From assembly GCF_965205175.1 (NCBI RefSeq), contig NZ_OZ242038.1, positions 1,364,001-1,428,000 on the forward strand: 64,000 nt of DNA. Reading direction: 5' to 3'. Source of the DNA: Poriferisodalis sp965205175 (lineage in GTDB: Bacteria; Actinomycetota; Acidimicrobiia; Acidimicrobiales; Poriferisodalaceae). Made by a program: the position numbers and the translations under genes. Positions 44,079 to 53,628 of the stretch are shown piece after piece (position 1 is the first letter of the stretch; each line of letters opens with the position of its first letter). The notes beneath the pieces are model-generated. The model made no database searches, was not told the DNA's origin, and saw only the letters and a program-made list of their open reading frames with translations.

Positions 44079-45560
44079 ATGACCCTGACCGAGGCCAGCA
44101 CAGCCGAGGCGAGCACCAACGCATCGGCGTCAGCGCACGCCGACGGCCGGGTTGTGGCCATAGCCGGACCGGTCGTGGATGCCGAGTTCCCGCCCGGTGC
44201 GATCCCAGAGATCAACACTGCCGTCGAGATGCACGTCGAACTCGAAGGCCAGCCGGTCACCATCACCGGCGAGGTTGCGCAGCAGATCGGCGACAACCGT
44301 GTCCGCATCGTGTCGATGAGGGCCACTGACGGGCTGACCCGCGGCATGACGGTCGTCAATACCGGCCAGGGCATCACCGTGCCGGTCGGCGACGGCGTGC
44401 TCGGCCACATCTTCAACGTGCTGGGCCAGCCGCTCGACGGCGCCGAGATCACCGAAGACACCGAGAACATCGCCGGCCGCTGGGAGATTCACCGACCGGC
44501 GCCGGCATTCGACACCTTGGAGCCCAAGGCGACGATGTTCGAGTCGGGCATCAAGGTGATCGACTTGCTGGAACCCTACGTGGAGGGCGGCAAGATCGGC
44601 CTGTTCGGCGGGGCCGGCGTGGGAAAGACGGTGCTCATCACCGAGATGATCAACCGCGTCGCATCGCAGCATGGCGGCGTGTCGGTCTTCGCCGGGGTGG
44701 GGGAGCGCACCCGCGAGGGCACCGATCTGTATCTCGAGATGGAAGAGTCGGGTGTGCTGTCCAAGACGGCGCTCGTGTTCGGCCAGATGGACGAGCCGCC
44801 GGGCGTGCGGCTGCGCGTGGCCCTGTCTGCGTTGACGATGGCGGAGTACTTCCGCGACGTGCAGGGCCAGGAAGTGCTGCTGTTCGTGGACAACATCTTC
44901 CGGTTCGTGCAGGCAGGCTCGGAGGTGTCCACCCTGCTCGGACGCATGCCCTCCGCAGTCGGCTACCAACCAAATCTGGCTGACGAGATGGGCGAACTGC
45001 AAGAACGCATCACCTCGACGTCGGGGCACTCGATCACGTCGTTGCAGGCGGTGTACGTGCCTGCGGACGACTACACCGACCCAGCGCCGTTCACCACGTT
45101 CACGCACCTCGATGCGACCACCGAGCTGAGCCGTCAGATTGCCTCGCTGGGGATCTACCCGGCAGTCGATCCGCTCGCTTCCACTTCCACCATCTTGAGT
45201 CCTGAGGTGGTGGGAGACCGCCACTACCAAGTGGCACGGCGCACCCAAGAGATTCTGCAGCGCTACAAGGAACTGCAGGACATCATCGCCATCCTCGGCC
45301 TCGACGAGCTGTCCGAGGAGGATCGCGTGACCGTCGACCGGGCGCGCAAGATCCAGCGCTTCTTGAGTCAGCCGTTCTTCGTGGCAGAGGTCTTCACTGG
45401 TCTGCCGGGCATCTTCGTCCCCGTCGCCGAGACCATCGAATCGTTCGAGATGCTGTGCAACGGGGATCTCGACGACCTGCCCGAGCAGGCGTTCCTCAAT
45501 GTCGGCAATGCCGAGTCGGCCATGGCCAAGGCTCGCGATCTGGCCCAAGCAGGGGCCTAA
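44079..45560 (+). CDS. atpD: ATP synthase F1 subunit beta
   Basis: Catalytic subunit. Walker A GGAGVGKTV starts at about residue 177. The GERTREG catalytic glutamate block, LLFVDNIFRFVQAGSEVS and the DELSEED regulatory loop are all present. The start is taken as ATG 44079 because a GAGGAG ribosome-binding site at 44065-44070 sits at good spacing; GTG 44070 overlaps that site. Confidence 0.97.
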   Translation: MTLTEASTAEASTNASASAHADGRVVAIAGPVVDAEFPPGAIPEINTAVEMHVELEGQPVTITGEVAQQIGDNRVRIVSMRATDGLTRGMTVVNTGQGITVPVGDGVLGHIFNVLGQPLDGAEITEDTENIAGRWEIHRPAPAFDTLEPKATMFESGIKVIDLLEPYVEGGKIGLFGGAGVGKTVLITEMINRVASQHGGVSVFAGVGERTREGTDLYLEMEESGVLSKTALVFGQMDEPPGVRLRVALSALTMAEYFRDVQGQEVLLFVDNIFRFVQAGSEVSTLLGRMPSAVGYQPNLADEMGELQERITSTSGHSITSLQAVYVPADDYTDPAPFTTFTHLDATTELSRQIASLGIYPAVDPLASTSTILSPEVVGDRHYQVARRTQEILQRYKELQDIIAILGLDELSEEDRVTVDRARKIQRFLSQPFFVAEVFTGLPGIFVPVAETIESFEMLCNGDLDDLPEQAFLNVGNAESAMAKARDLAQAGA

Positions 45561-45619
45561 GCGATGGACCCACAGCGAGACCGAGCCGATGCACGACGGC
45601 CCGATGCAGGCTGAGCGCG

Positions 45620-46003
45620 ATGCGAGTTGAGCTGGTCTCGCCCGAAGCGGTGCTGTTCAGCGGCGAGTGCAGCCAAGTGGTGACTCGCACCGTCGACGGC
45701 GACATCGCCTTTCTCGACCAGCACGCGGCGTTCATCGGAGCGCTTGACGTGGGCCAGACCCAGCTGTGGGCCTCCGACGGCGTCGTGACGCTGGCGCTCA
45801 ACCGCGGCTTCGTCGAAGTCAGCAGCAATGTCGTGACCATCCTGAGCGATGTTGCCTATGCGGCCGACGAGATCGACGTCGCCGTTGCGCAGGCAGACCT
45901 CGAAGCGGCCCAAGCAGCGCTGGCAGCTGATGGCGACGACGACGATGCCAAGACCGCGTTGGCGTGGGCGCAAACGCGTCTCGCGGTGGCCGAAGCTGCC
46001 TGA
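45620..46003 (+). CDS. atpC: ATP synthase F1 subunit epsilon
   Basis: A 127-residue subunit with the N-terminal beta domain (MRVELVSPEAVLFSGECSQV, GDIAFLDQHAAFIGAL) and a short C-terminal helical hairpin with acidic DGDDDD. It couples rotor and catalytic head and can inhibit ATP hydrolysis. It is the last gene of the operon and converges on hisI. Confidence 0.93.
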   Translation: MRVELVSPEAVLFSGECSQVVTRTVDGDIAFLDQHAAFIGALDVGQTQLWASDGVVTLALNRGFVEVSSNVVTILSDVAYAADEIDVAVAQADLEAAQAALAADGDDDDAKTALAWAQTRLAVAEAA

Positions 46004-46090
46004 TCCGGGGCTGGGCTTGATGGTGGACTGGGCCTGATCAGCGCACAGTGGCTGGCAAAGATCGCAGCGGCCGGTTCGGCAGACTCGGAC

Positions 46091-46501
46091 TCAGCGGTCC
46101 CGGTGGCGCAGCTGTCGTAGGTTCTCCGCAGCACGGTAGTAGCAGCTCGGGCGCGATGAGCCGGTGGCATCGCGCGTGTGGCACGCGCCGCCGCCGTCGC
46201 GCCGCACCCGGTAGAGCAGCGAGTTCTGCTCGCAGTTCACCCGCACCTCCACCAGCGTGAGCGTGTCGCCAGAGGTCGCGCCTTTGTGCCAGATCTCGTT
46301 GCGCGACGTGGAGTAGAGCACGGCGCTGTTGCGTTCGAACGTGAGCTGCAATGCCTCCTCGTTGGCGTAGCCGACGAAAAGCACTTCGCCGCTGTCCGCG
46401 TCCTGCAGCACGACGGGCACGACCTGATGCTCGTCGCGGCCGATCTGTGCGACTTTGTCGAAGTCGATGCAGGCGACCGTGCCCTCCTCGAGTTCGCTCA
46501 T
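46091..46501 (-). CDS. hisI: Phosphoribosyl-AMP cyclohydrolase
   Basis: Third step of histidine synthesis, opening the purine ring of PR-AMP. Recognised by VVLQDADSGEVLFVGYANEEAL, STSRNEIWHKGATSGDTL and the metal-binding cysteines in VNCEQNS and GACHT plus SCYY. At 136 residues it is the monofunctional form, without a HisE domain. It lies downstream of glpX on the same strand, apart from other his genes. ATG 46573, three bases after glpX, is an alternative start that would add 24 low-complexity residues. Confidence 0.93.
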   Translation of the reverse strand: MSELEEGTVACIDFDKVAQIGRDEHQVVPVVLQDADSGEVLFVGYANEEALQLTFERNSAVLYSTSRNEIWHKGATSGDTLTLVEVRVNCEQNSLLYRVRRDGGGACHTRDATGSSRPSCYYRAAENLRQLRHRDR

Positions 46502-46576
46502 GCTCAACTCGGTCCTCGGCACGGCAGCCCCGGTGCCGTGGCTGCTCTGGCCGTGGCTGCTCTGGCCGGGCATGGC

Positions 46577-47617
46577 TCAGGTGAAGTCGACGGCGGCGTA
46601 GGCACTGAGCTTGTCGATGTCGTGAGTGGCCTGGATGTGACGTACCGTGCCGCTGCGAGAGCGCATCACCAGCGATTCGGTGGTGGCACGGTGTGCAGCG
46701 AATTTCACGCCGTTCAGCAACTCGCCGTCGGTGATGCCGGTGGCGGCGAAGAAGACATCGTCGGATTGCACGAGATCGTCGATGTGCAGCACCCGGCCGA
46801 GGTCGTAGCCGGCATCGATGGCCGCTTGACGTTCGTGATCGTTGCGAGGCCACAGCCGGCCTTGCAGCTCGCCGCCCATGCACTTGAGCGCCGCCGCCGA
46901 GATGATTCCCTCGGGCGTTCCGCCGATGCCGAAGAGCACGTCGGTGGTGTCGCTTGCCGCAGCACAGATGGCGCCGGCCACGTCGCCGTCGGGAATGAGC
47001 CGGATGCGGGCGCCGCTCTCGCGGATCTCCCGTATCAGCTCGCTGTGGCGGTCGCGGTCGAGCACCACGGCGGTGAGGTCCCGCAGACCCTGACCGGTGG
47101 CCTCGGCTATGGCGCGAAGGTTCTCGGTGGGAGTGCGTCGCAGGTCGACTGCGCCTTTGGCATCGGGACCGACGGCGATTTTCTCCATGTAGACGCACGG
47201 CCCGGGATCGAGCATGGTCCCGCGCGGGGAGACTGCGATGACCGAGATGGCATTGCCCCGCCCGAGCGAGGTCAAGGTGGTGCCGTCGATGGGGTCCACC
47301 GCAACGTCGGTCAGCGCCCCGCTGCCGTCGCCGATCATCTCGCCGTTGAACAGCATCGGCGCGTCGTCCTTCTCGCCCTCGCCGATGACCACGATGCCGT
47401 CCATCGGCACGGTGGACAGCACGACGCGCATCGCGTCCACCGCGGCGCCGTCCGCGCCGTCTTTGTCGCCCCGGCCCATCCAGCGTGAGGCCGCCATGGC
47501 CGCGGCTTCAGTCGTGCGCACCAGCTCCAGCGCCAAGTTGCGGTCGGGTGCTTGTCGGCTGAGATCGGTGCCGTTGACGCGGCTCCGCCCGCCGCGGGAC
47601 TTGCGATGGTGGTTCAT
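46577..47617 (-). CDS. glpX: Fructose-1,6-bisphosphatase class II
   Basis: Gluconeogenic phosphatase. The 346-residue protein has the family metal-binding blocks GEGEKDDAPMLFNGE and DPIDGTTLTSLGRGN and the phosphate site FGIGGTPEGIISAAALKCMGG. GlpX is the usual actinobacterial fructose bisphosphatase. A minus-strand TATGGT at 47626-47631 sits 8 bases before ATG 47617. It is divergent from lhgO. Confidence 0.95.
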   Translation of the reverse strand: MNHHRKSRGGRSRVNGTDLSRQAPDRNLALELVRTTEAAAMAASRWMGRGDKDGADGAAVDAMRVVLSTVPMDGIVVIGEGEKDDAPMLFNGEMIGDGSGALTDVAVDPIDGTTLTSLGRGNAISVIAVSPRGTMLDPGPCVYMEKIAVGPDAKGAVDLRRTPTENLRAIAEATGQGLRDLTAVVLDRDRHSELIREIRESGARIRLIPDGDVAGAICAAASDTTDVLFGIGGTPEGIISAAALKCMGGELQGRLWPRNDHERQAAIDAGYDLGRVLHIDDLVQSDDVFFAATGITDGELLNGVKFAAHRATTESLVMRSRSGTVRHIQATHDIDKLSAYAAVDFT

Positions 47618-47711
47618 TGCGGCTGACCATAGTGCTGCCGTCGCCGGAGGCCCACGACCGCAGCGCTCGTGACGCCGTCGGGCGAGCTCGACCGCGACGA
47701 CGCCGGTTGGT

Positions 47712-47717
47712 TAGCTT
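47712..47717 (+). promoter_or_regulatory. -10 box for leaderless lhgO transcript
   Basis: TAGCTT, 7 bases before ATG 47725; no ribosome-binding site lies between. Confidence 0.5.
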
Positions 47718-47724
47718 CGCCTCG

Positions 47725-48936
47725 ATGACCAGCGCTGAGAATTTGTCGGCCAGCGTTGACCTCGCCGTGGTGGGTGCCGGCATCATCGGTCTGGCCACCG
47801 CGCACCGCTACTTGGCCGATCATCCGGGCCGTCGGGTGCTTGTCCTGGAGGCCGAAGCGCAGCCGGCGCTGCATCAGACTGGACGCAACTCCGGCGTCTT
47901 GCACTCGGGGGTGTACTACAGGCCCGGTTCGGCAAAGGCCGCGCTGGCAGTTGCCGGCCGCAGCTCGATGGTGCAGTTCTGTCGCGAGCGCGGCATCGCG
48001 CACGAGGTGTGCGGCAAGGTCATCGTCGCCGTGGCGCCGTCGGAGCGAGATCGGCTGGCAGCGCTCGCGCGGCGCGCGGCGCGCAACGGCGTCGTCGCGG
48101 AACGGATCGACGCCTCTCGCCTCGCTGAGCTCGAGCCCGCCTGTGCGGGCGTGGAGGCGCTGCTGGTGCCGGGCGCCGGCATCGTCGACTACAGCGCAGT
48201 GTGCCGAGCGCTCATCGACGACATCCGCGCAGCCGGCGGAGAACTGCGCACCGGCACTGCGGTCGTCGGCCTCGCCCGCGCAGCCGGCGGCATTCGCATC
48301 ACCACGTCTCGCGGCGATGTGGAAGCCCGGTGGCTGGTGAACTGCGCTGGTCTGCGATGCGATCAGGTTGCGGACCTCGCCGGGGCTGCGGGCGGCTATC
48401 GGATTGTCCCGTTCCGCGGCGAGTACTACGAGCTGGTGCGGCAACGGTCTCATCTCGTGCGGAACCTCATCTACCCGGTGCCCGACCCTCGTTTCCCGTT
48501 CTTGGGCGTGCATCTGACCCGGATGATCGACGGCGCCATCCACGCCGGCCCGAATGCGGTGCTGGCCCTTGCCCGCGAGGGTTACCGATGGCACGACATC
48601 AGCCGGGCACAGCTGCGCGAGCACCTCGCCAACCGCGGTCTGTGGCGGCTGGCGCGGCGTCACTGGCGCACTGCCGCTGGGGAGGTGTGGCGCTCGCTGA
48701 GCAAGGCCGCGTTCACCACGGCGTTGCAGCGGCTCGTGCCCGCCATCACGGCCGAGGACCTGGTTCGCGCAGAGGCGGGCGTGCGCGCTCAAGCGATGGA
48801 CCACACCGGAGAACTCGAGGACGACTTCGCCGTGGTGGATGCCGAACGCAGCACCCACGTGCTGAACGCACCGAGTCCCGCAGCCACCTCGAGTCTGGAG
48901 ATTGCCAAGATGGTTGTCGGCCGCATCGGACGCTGA
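47725..48936 (+). CDS. lhgO: L-2-hydroxyglutarate oxidase
   Basis: FAD-dependent oxidase/dehydrogenase of the DAO superfamily that returns L-2-hydroxyglutarate to 2-oxoglutarate. It shows the FAD dinucleotide motif VVGAGIIGLATAHRYL and the LhgO-specific blocks QTGRNSGVLHSGVYYRPGS, VPFRGEYYEL and FLGVHLTRMIDG. 403 residues. A TAGCTT box at 47712-47717, 7 bases before ATG 47725, supports this start and leaderless initiation. Confidence 0.93.
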   Translation: MTSAENLSASVDLAVVGAGIIGLATAHRYLADHPGRRVLVLEAEAQPALHQTGRNSGVLHSGVYYRPGSAKAALAVAGRSSMVQFCRERGIAHEVCGKVIVAVAPSERDRLAALARRAARNGVVAERIDASRLAELEPACAGVEALLVPGAGIVDYSAVCRALIDDIRAAGGELRTGTAVVGLARAAGGIRITTSRGDVEARWLVNCAGLRCDQVADLAGAAGGYRIVPFRGEYYELVRQRSHLVRNLIYPVPDPRFPFLGVHLTRMIDGAIHAGPNAVLALAREGYRWHDISRAQLREHLANRGLWRLARRHWRTAAGEVWRSLSKAAFTTALQRLVPAITAEDLVRAEAGVRAQAMDHTGELEDDFAVVDAERSTHVLNAPSPAATSSLEIAKMVVGRIGR

Positions 48937-48981
48937 GCCAGGGCGCCTCCCTGAAGCTGCTGGACTCGGCTGCCGGGATGC

Positions 48982-49611
48982 TCAGCCGGCCGGCTGGTCG
49001 AGCCAGAGCCCGACCTGGTCGACCACCGTTCGGCGCGCGGCAACCGTGCTGGGATCATGCCCGGCACCGTCGACGAAGCCGAGCGTGACCGGCCCGGCGA
49101 TCGCCTGCGTGTGCCTGCGCAGTTCGTCGGGCGTGGCGAAGGGATCGTTCGTGCCCGAGACGAACAGGCACGGCACGCCGATCCGACCGAAGTGGTCGCT
49201 GCGAAGCCGCTCCGGCCGGCCCGGCGGGTGCAGCGGGTAGCTGAGCAGGACGAGCCCTGCGCTCACCGCGCCACCGGCTACCGCCATCGAGCAGACGCGC
49301 CCGCCGAATGAACGTCCCCCAATGGCCAGACGATCCTGCGGCACGCCGAGTTCGGCAGCGATCTGCGGCAGATCGCTGCTCAGTTCCTCGGCGACGTTGG
49401 ACGCTCGTGGCGGCGCCCGCCGCCCGGACCGCCCGTAGGCGAATTCGTGCCGGCGCACGGGCATGCGTTCTCGCAGCACCGCCTCGATGTCGACCAGCGT
49501 GCGATGCTCGGCGCTGCCTCCGGCACCGGGCGTCAGCAGCAGCGCTTCGACGCTGCGCGTCCCGGCCTCCGTGCGGGCAGTTCGTGGCTTGGCCCGATGT
49601 CGGTCAGGCAT
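48982..49611 (-). CDS. Alpha/beta hydrolase, KANL3/Tex30 type
   Basis: A 209-residue serine hydrolase. LLLTPGAGGSAEH forms the oxyanion region. The nucleophile is Ser101 in GGRSFGGRV, the acid is Asp156 in GTNDPF and the base is His185 in DGAGHDPS. This matches the dienelactone-hydrolase-like KANL3/Tex30 family, whose bacterial substrates are unknown. Its start overlaps the end of the MFS gene by 8 bases, so they are one operon. Confidence 0.82.
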   Translation of the reverse strand: MPDRHRAKPRTARTEAGTRSVEALLLTPGAGGSAEHRTLVDIEAVLRERMPVRRHEFAYGRSGRRAPPRASNVAEELSSDLPQIAAELGVPQDRLAIGGRSFGGRVCSMAVAGGAVSAGLVLLSYPLHPPGRPERLRSDHFGRIGVPCLFVSGTNDPFATPDELRRHTQAIAGPVTLGFVDGAGHDPSTVAARRTVVDQVGLWLDQPAG

Positions 49612-51190
49612 GCGAAGACCAGGGCGTTGCGTGCGAGGCTGCTGCGTCGGCGGGATGCAGCTGGTCGAGTTCTTGTCCGCCGCGCTCGGTCAGCCACAGC
49701 ACGGCGATCGCCGTCGCCAGCAGCGGCCCCGCCCACGCCAGCGCGATCACCTCGCCGAAACTGCCCCACATGGTTCGCAGCCGGCCTGCGACGACGATGC
49801 CGACCGCGGCGCCGCCGACGCCCAGCGCGCCGGTGAGCGTCGCGGCACGTGCTCGTACAGCAGTCGGGAACAGCTCGCCGCGGTACACGCCCAGCGCCGG
49901 CAGCAGTCCAGCCGACAGCATCGCCCCGGCCAGGCCTGCGACCCACAGGGCAGGGCCGGACAGGTTGAACATGGCCACCAGCGCGCCGAGTCCCAGCACC
50001 GCGGCGACAGTCAGGACGATGCGACGGCCACGCGACTCGGCGAGCCTTCCCGCCGCATAGAGCGCGATGCCGGCCGGTGTTGCCGTGCTCAGCACGAACA
50101 GCGAGACCAAGGCAGCACTGAAGCCGTGCTCGTCTCGCAGGTATTCGTTGCGGAACCAGTCGATCGGGCCCAGGAACAAGCCGAACGCCAAGTAGATGGC
50201 ACCGAGCAGCGCTATCGGCCGCCAGTACTGACGCATCCGCGCCTCGCGTCCGCGCTGATCGAACCGTCGGCTCTCCGGCAGTCGCCGCAGCAACGGTCGT
50301 GCGGCCGCCAGCGCTGCCAGCGGCAAGGCGAACACGATTCGCCACGCCCATGGAGCGAGGTCTGATATCGGTGCCAGCCAGACCACCCCGCCTGCGCCGA
50401 GTGCGGCCGACATGGCGAGCACCGACAGGCACCACGCCCTCGCACCGGCGGGGATCTCCTCCAGTGCCATCACCACGATCGTCGCGCTCAGTGCCGTGTT
50501 CGCCGTGCGTCCGATCAGCAGGAACACTCCCAGCCACACCATGTCCGGTGCCAACGCAGCGAGCGCGGCAGCAGCGACGCCGACGCCCATCGTGCCGGCG
50601 GCGATGCGCCGGCGGCCGTGCCGGTCAGCCAGCACCGACACACCGACGGCGAGCAGCGTGCCGATGCGCACCACAGCCCCCAGTACCCCTTGGGCCGCTT
50701 GGTCGGCGCCGAATTCGTCTGCGGCATAGGTGTGCAGCTCCGAGGGCGCATTGGCCAAGTAGCCGCTCAGCATCGCCGCCGCCGCAAGGGCGGCCATGAC
50801 GGTCGCCGCGCGTGGGGTGAAGCGCTGCGGGGGCGCCCAGACGGGCTGGGTGCCGTCGCCGGTGCGCCCCTTGCGCATCGCACGCCGGATTGCCGGGTTG
50901 AGCGCGGGGCCGAACCACGGCACCGCCAGCCGCCATTCCACCGTCTCGGTGACCCGATGGCGGGCTGCGGTGCCGTCTTGCGGGTGGCGCTGCCCTGCGG
51001 ACTGAGGTGGCGACGCAAGTGACACCTCGACCAGCCGCGAGTAGCTGGTGAACGGACCGTGCGCGAGCTCGAAGCGATGTCCGGCGCCGGTCGTGCCTGC
51101 GGGCCGCTCCAGCACGATGTCGTCGCGGGGGCGCAGCAGGTCGTCCACCTCGTCGGCCCCGGCCACGAAGCTGCGCACGAGGCGGCTCAC
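49604..51190 (-). CDS. MFS transporter with N-terminal SRPBCC-like extension
   Basis: Residues about 130-510 form a 12-helix major facilitator, with the loop 2-3 signature ADRHGRRRI and a central loop RLPESRRFDQRGREARMRQYW. The first 125 residues are soluble. They (RFELAHGPFTSYSRLVEVSL, then VTETVEWRLAVPWFGPALNPAIRRAMR) look like part of a START/SRPBCC-type lipid- or ligand-binding fold. The substrate is unknown. It is co-translated with the downstream hydrolase and divergent from murA. Confidence 0.8.
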   Translation of the reverse strand: MSRLVRSFVAGADEVDDLLRPRDDIVLERPAGTTGAGHRFELAHGPFTSYSRLVEVSLASPPQSAGQRHPQDGTAARHRVTETVEWRLAVPWFGPALNPAIRRAMRKGRTGDGTQPVWAPPQRFTPRAATVMAALAAAAMLSGYLANAPSELHTYAADEFGADQAAQGVLGAVVRIGTLLAVGVSVLADRHGRRRIAAGTMGVGVAAAALAALAPDMVWLGVFLLIGRTANTALSATIVVMALEEIPAGARAWCLSVLAMSAALGAGGVVWLAPISDLAPWAWRIVFALPLAALAAARPLLRRLPESRRFDQRGREARMRQYWRPIALLGAIYLAFGLFLGPIDWFRNEYLRDEHGFSAALVSLFVLSTATPAGIALYAAGRLAESRGRRIVLTVAAVLGLGALVAMFNLSGPALWVAGLAGAMLSAGLLPALGVYRGELFPTAVRARAATLTGALGVGGAAVGIVVAGRLRTMWGSFGEVIALAWAGPLLATAIAVLWLTERGGQELDQLHPADAAASHATPWSSHA

Positions 51191-51279
51191 AGCGGCGGGC
51201 CTAGCACACTTGTCGGCGGCGCGGTGTCACCCCATAGCCGCAGCACGGCAGGCGTGAGGGCCGTGGCGGTGGTAACGCT

Positions 51280-52566
51280 ATGTCGGTGGTCCTGAACGCC
51301 GTGGACGAACGCGGCACTTTCGTGACGCAGCGCAGCCGCGATCTCGACGGCGAGGTCTGCATCAGCGGTGCCAAGAACAGCGTGCTCAAGCTGATGGCGG
51401 CTTGCCTGCTGGCGCAAGGGCGTCATGTGCTGGCCAACGTGCCGGACATCTCCGACGTCTCGCTCATGTGCGAGCTGCTCGAAGCCATGGGCGTGACGGT
51501 GACGCGAGCCGATCACCGTCTCGTCGTCGATGTGCCTGCCGAGCTGAACACCGAGGCGCCATACCACGTCGTCGAGCGCATGCGTGCCTCGATTGCGGTG
51601 CTCGGTCCGCTGCTGGGACGCTTCGGAGCGGCGCGGGTGGCGCTGCCGGGCGGCGATGACTTCGGACCGCGACCGATCGACATGCATCTGCGAGCGCTCG
51701 AGTGCTTGGGCGCGACCTTCAGCACCGCGCACGGCGACATCTGGGGCACGGCACGAACGCTGACCGGTGCCGAGGTCGTGCTCGACTACCCGTCGGTCGG
51801 CGCGACCGAGAACGTGCTGATGGCGGCTGTGCAAGCCCGGGGACGCACGCTCATCGTGAATCCTGCTCGCGAGCCAGAAGTGGGCGATCTCGTCAGCTTT
51901 CTCAATCTCATGGGGGCGCGGATCGGCTGGGTCGGCGATCGACTGGCGGTCGATGGCGTCGAGCAGCTGACACCCGCAAGCAACGACAACGGCTACTGGG
52001 TGATTTCGGACCGCATCGAGGCAGCGACGCTGCTCGCCGCGGTCGGCGTATGCGGCGGGTCGGTGTACCTGCGTCACGCGGCGGCCGGGCACATGACGAT
52101 GCTCATTCGCAAGCTCACCGAGATGGGCATGCGCATCTCGGTCGAAGATGCAGGACTGCGGGCGACGGTCGCTCGACGGTTGACGTCGGCCAATGTGTCC
52201 ACGCTGCCCTACCCGGGTCTGGCGACCGACTACAAGCCCTTCCTGGTGTCGCTGCTCACGACGGCGTCGGGCGTGGGAATCGTGACCGAGAACATCTTCA
52301 CCGGCCGCTTTCGCTACATCGATGAACTGCGCCGGATGGGTGCCGACATTCGCATCGAAGGTCACCATGCGGTGGTTCGCGGCACCGCGCACCTGTCGGG
52401 CGCGCCGGTTCGCGCACACGACATCAGAGCCGGCGCAGCGCTGGTGGTGGCCGGCCTCGGTGCCGAAGGCGAGACCGAAGTGGCCGGGGCACATCACATC
52501 GAACGTGGCTACGAGGACTTGGCCGGCAAGCTCGCCGGTGTGGGTGCGGTCATCTCGCGCCGCTGA
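51280..52566 (+). CDS. murA: UDP-N-acetylglucosamine 1-carboxyvinyltransferase, Asp-type
   Basis: First committed step of peptidoglycan synthesis. The 428-residue protein has the substrate motif ISGAKNSVLKLMAA. The active-site loop reads LPGGDDFGPRP: the cysteine that fosfomycin alkylates in the E. coli enzyme (Cys115) is replaced by Asp126, as in M. tuberculosis and Chlamydia. Intrinsic fosfomycin resistance of the enzyme is therefore expected. RAGAALVVAGL is the conserved C-terminal block. It is followed closely by meaB. Confidence 0.95.
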   Translation: MSVVLNAVDERGTFVTQRSRDLDGEVCISGAKNSVLKLMAACLLAQGRHVLANVPDISDVSLMCELLEAMGVTVTRADHRLVVDVPAELNTEAPYHVVERMRASIAVLGPLLGRFGAARVALPGGDDFGPRPIDMHLRALECLGATFSTAHGDIWGTARTLTGAEVVLDYPSVGATENVLMAAVQARGRTLIVNPAREPEVGDLVSFLNLMGARIGWVGDRLAVDGVEQLTPASNDNGYWVISDRIEAATLLAAVGVCGGSVYLRHAAAGHMTMLIRKLTEMGMRISVEDAGLRATVARRLTSANVSTLPYPGLATDYKPFLVSLLTTASGVGIVTENIFTGRFRYIDELRRMGADIRIEGHHAVVRGTAHLSGAPVRAHDIRAGAALVVAGLGAEGETEVAGAHHIERGYEDLAGKLAGVGAVISRR

Positions 52567-52608
52567 AACGTGCCGGACCGGTGGACCGTGGGTACTGTCG
52601 GCCCGCCG

Positions 52609-53574
52609 ATGACACTTCCCGAGCGTGCGCCCTCCGCCGATGCGGCAGCCCTGCTGGAAGCCGCCCGTGGCGGCCAGCGTCGTGCGTTGGCGCGCGTCAT
52701 GTCGATGGTGGAGCGAGGCGGCGCCGACGCACGCCGGCTGGGAATGCTGACCTTTGCTGCCTCCGGGCATGCGCACACGGTGGGCATCACCGGCGCACCG
52801 GGAGCGGGCAAGTCCACGCTCAATTCGGCGCTCGTCAGCGTGGCACGCGAGCGCGCTGAGCGGGTAGCGGTCCTGGCGGTGGACCCGTCGTCGCCGTTCA
52901 GCGGCGGCGCGATCCTCGGCGACCGGGTGCGCATGACCGATCACACCTTCGACGAAGGCGTGTACATCCGCTCCATGGCCACTCGAGGGCACCTCGGCGG
53001 CCTGACGCTGGCTACACCGCTCGCGGTGCGGGTGCTCGATGCGCTGGGCTGGCCGTGGGTCGTCGTCGAGACGGTGGGCGTCGGCCAAGTGGAGACAGAG
53101 ATTGCCGGCGCGGCCGACACCACCGTCGTGGTGGTGAACCCGGGATGGGGAGACTCGGTGCAGGCGAACAAGGCCGGTCTCATGGAGATCGCCGACATCT
53201 TCGTGGTGAACAAGGCAGATCGGCCTGGCACACCGGAGACCTGTCGGGACATCCGCCAGATGCTGGACCTGTCCGCGCCGGGCGACTGGGACCCGCCGAT
53301 TCTCACCTCGGTCGGCACCACCGGCGAAGGAGCAGCCGAACTGTGGGCTGCTGTATGTGCACATCGTACGCACGCCACTGCGACCGGGGAGCTGGCGGCA
53401 CAGCGCGCTGCCCGCGTCGAGGCTGAACTGGACGACATCGTGCGTGCGAGCATCTCCCAGCGGGTCGCGACGCTCTCCGGCAGCCCGCTCGCGCAGCAGC
53501 TGCGTGAGCGGCTGGCCCGTCGGGAGCTCGACCCCTATGCCGCGGCCGAGATGCTGCTGGCCGAGACGTGTTGA
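52609..53574 (+). CDS. meaB: Methylmalonyl-CoA mutase-associated GTPase MeaB
   Basis: A G3E-type P-loop GTPase that protects and reloads B12-dependent acyl-CoA mutases. The P-loop is GAPGAGKST; AVDPSSPFSGGAILGDRVRM and IRSMATRGHLGGL are family hallmarks; the ETVGVGQVETE switch and the NKAD base-specificity motif are intact. No mutase gene is in the window. ATG 52609 is preferred; GTG 52570 would add 13 residues. A TACTGT box at 52593-52598 lies 10 bases upstream. Confidence 0.93.
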   Translation: MTLPERAPSADAAALLEAARGGQRRALARVMSMVERGGADARRLGMLTFAASGHAHTVGITGAPGAGKSTLNSALVSVARERAERVAVLAVDPSSPFSGGAILGDRVRMTDHTFDEGVYIRSMATRGHLGGLTLATPLAVRVLDALGWPWVVVETVGVGQVETEIAGAADTTVVVVNPGWGDSVQANKAGLMEIADIFVVNKADRPGTPETCRDIRQMLDLSAPGDWDPPILTSVGTTGEGAAELWAAVCAHRTHATATGELAAQRAARVEAELDDIVRASISQRVATLSGSPLAQQLRERLARRELDPYAAAEMLLAETC

Positions 53575-53628
53575 CGCGCAGCACGCAACGGCTCGCAGCC
53601 GCGGGACAGTGCAGTTGGCGCAGTCGGT

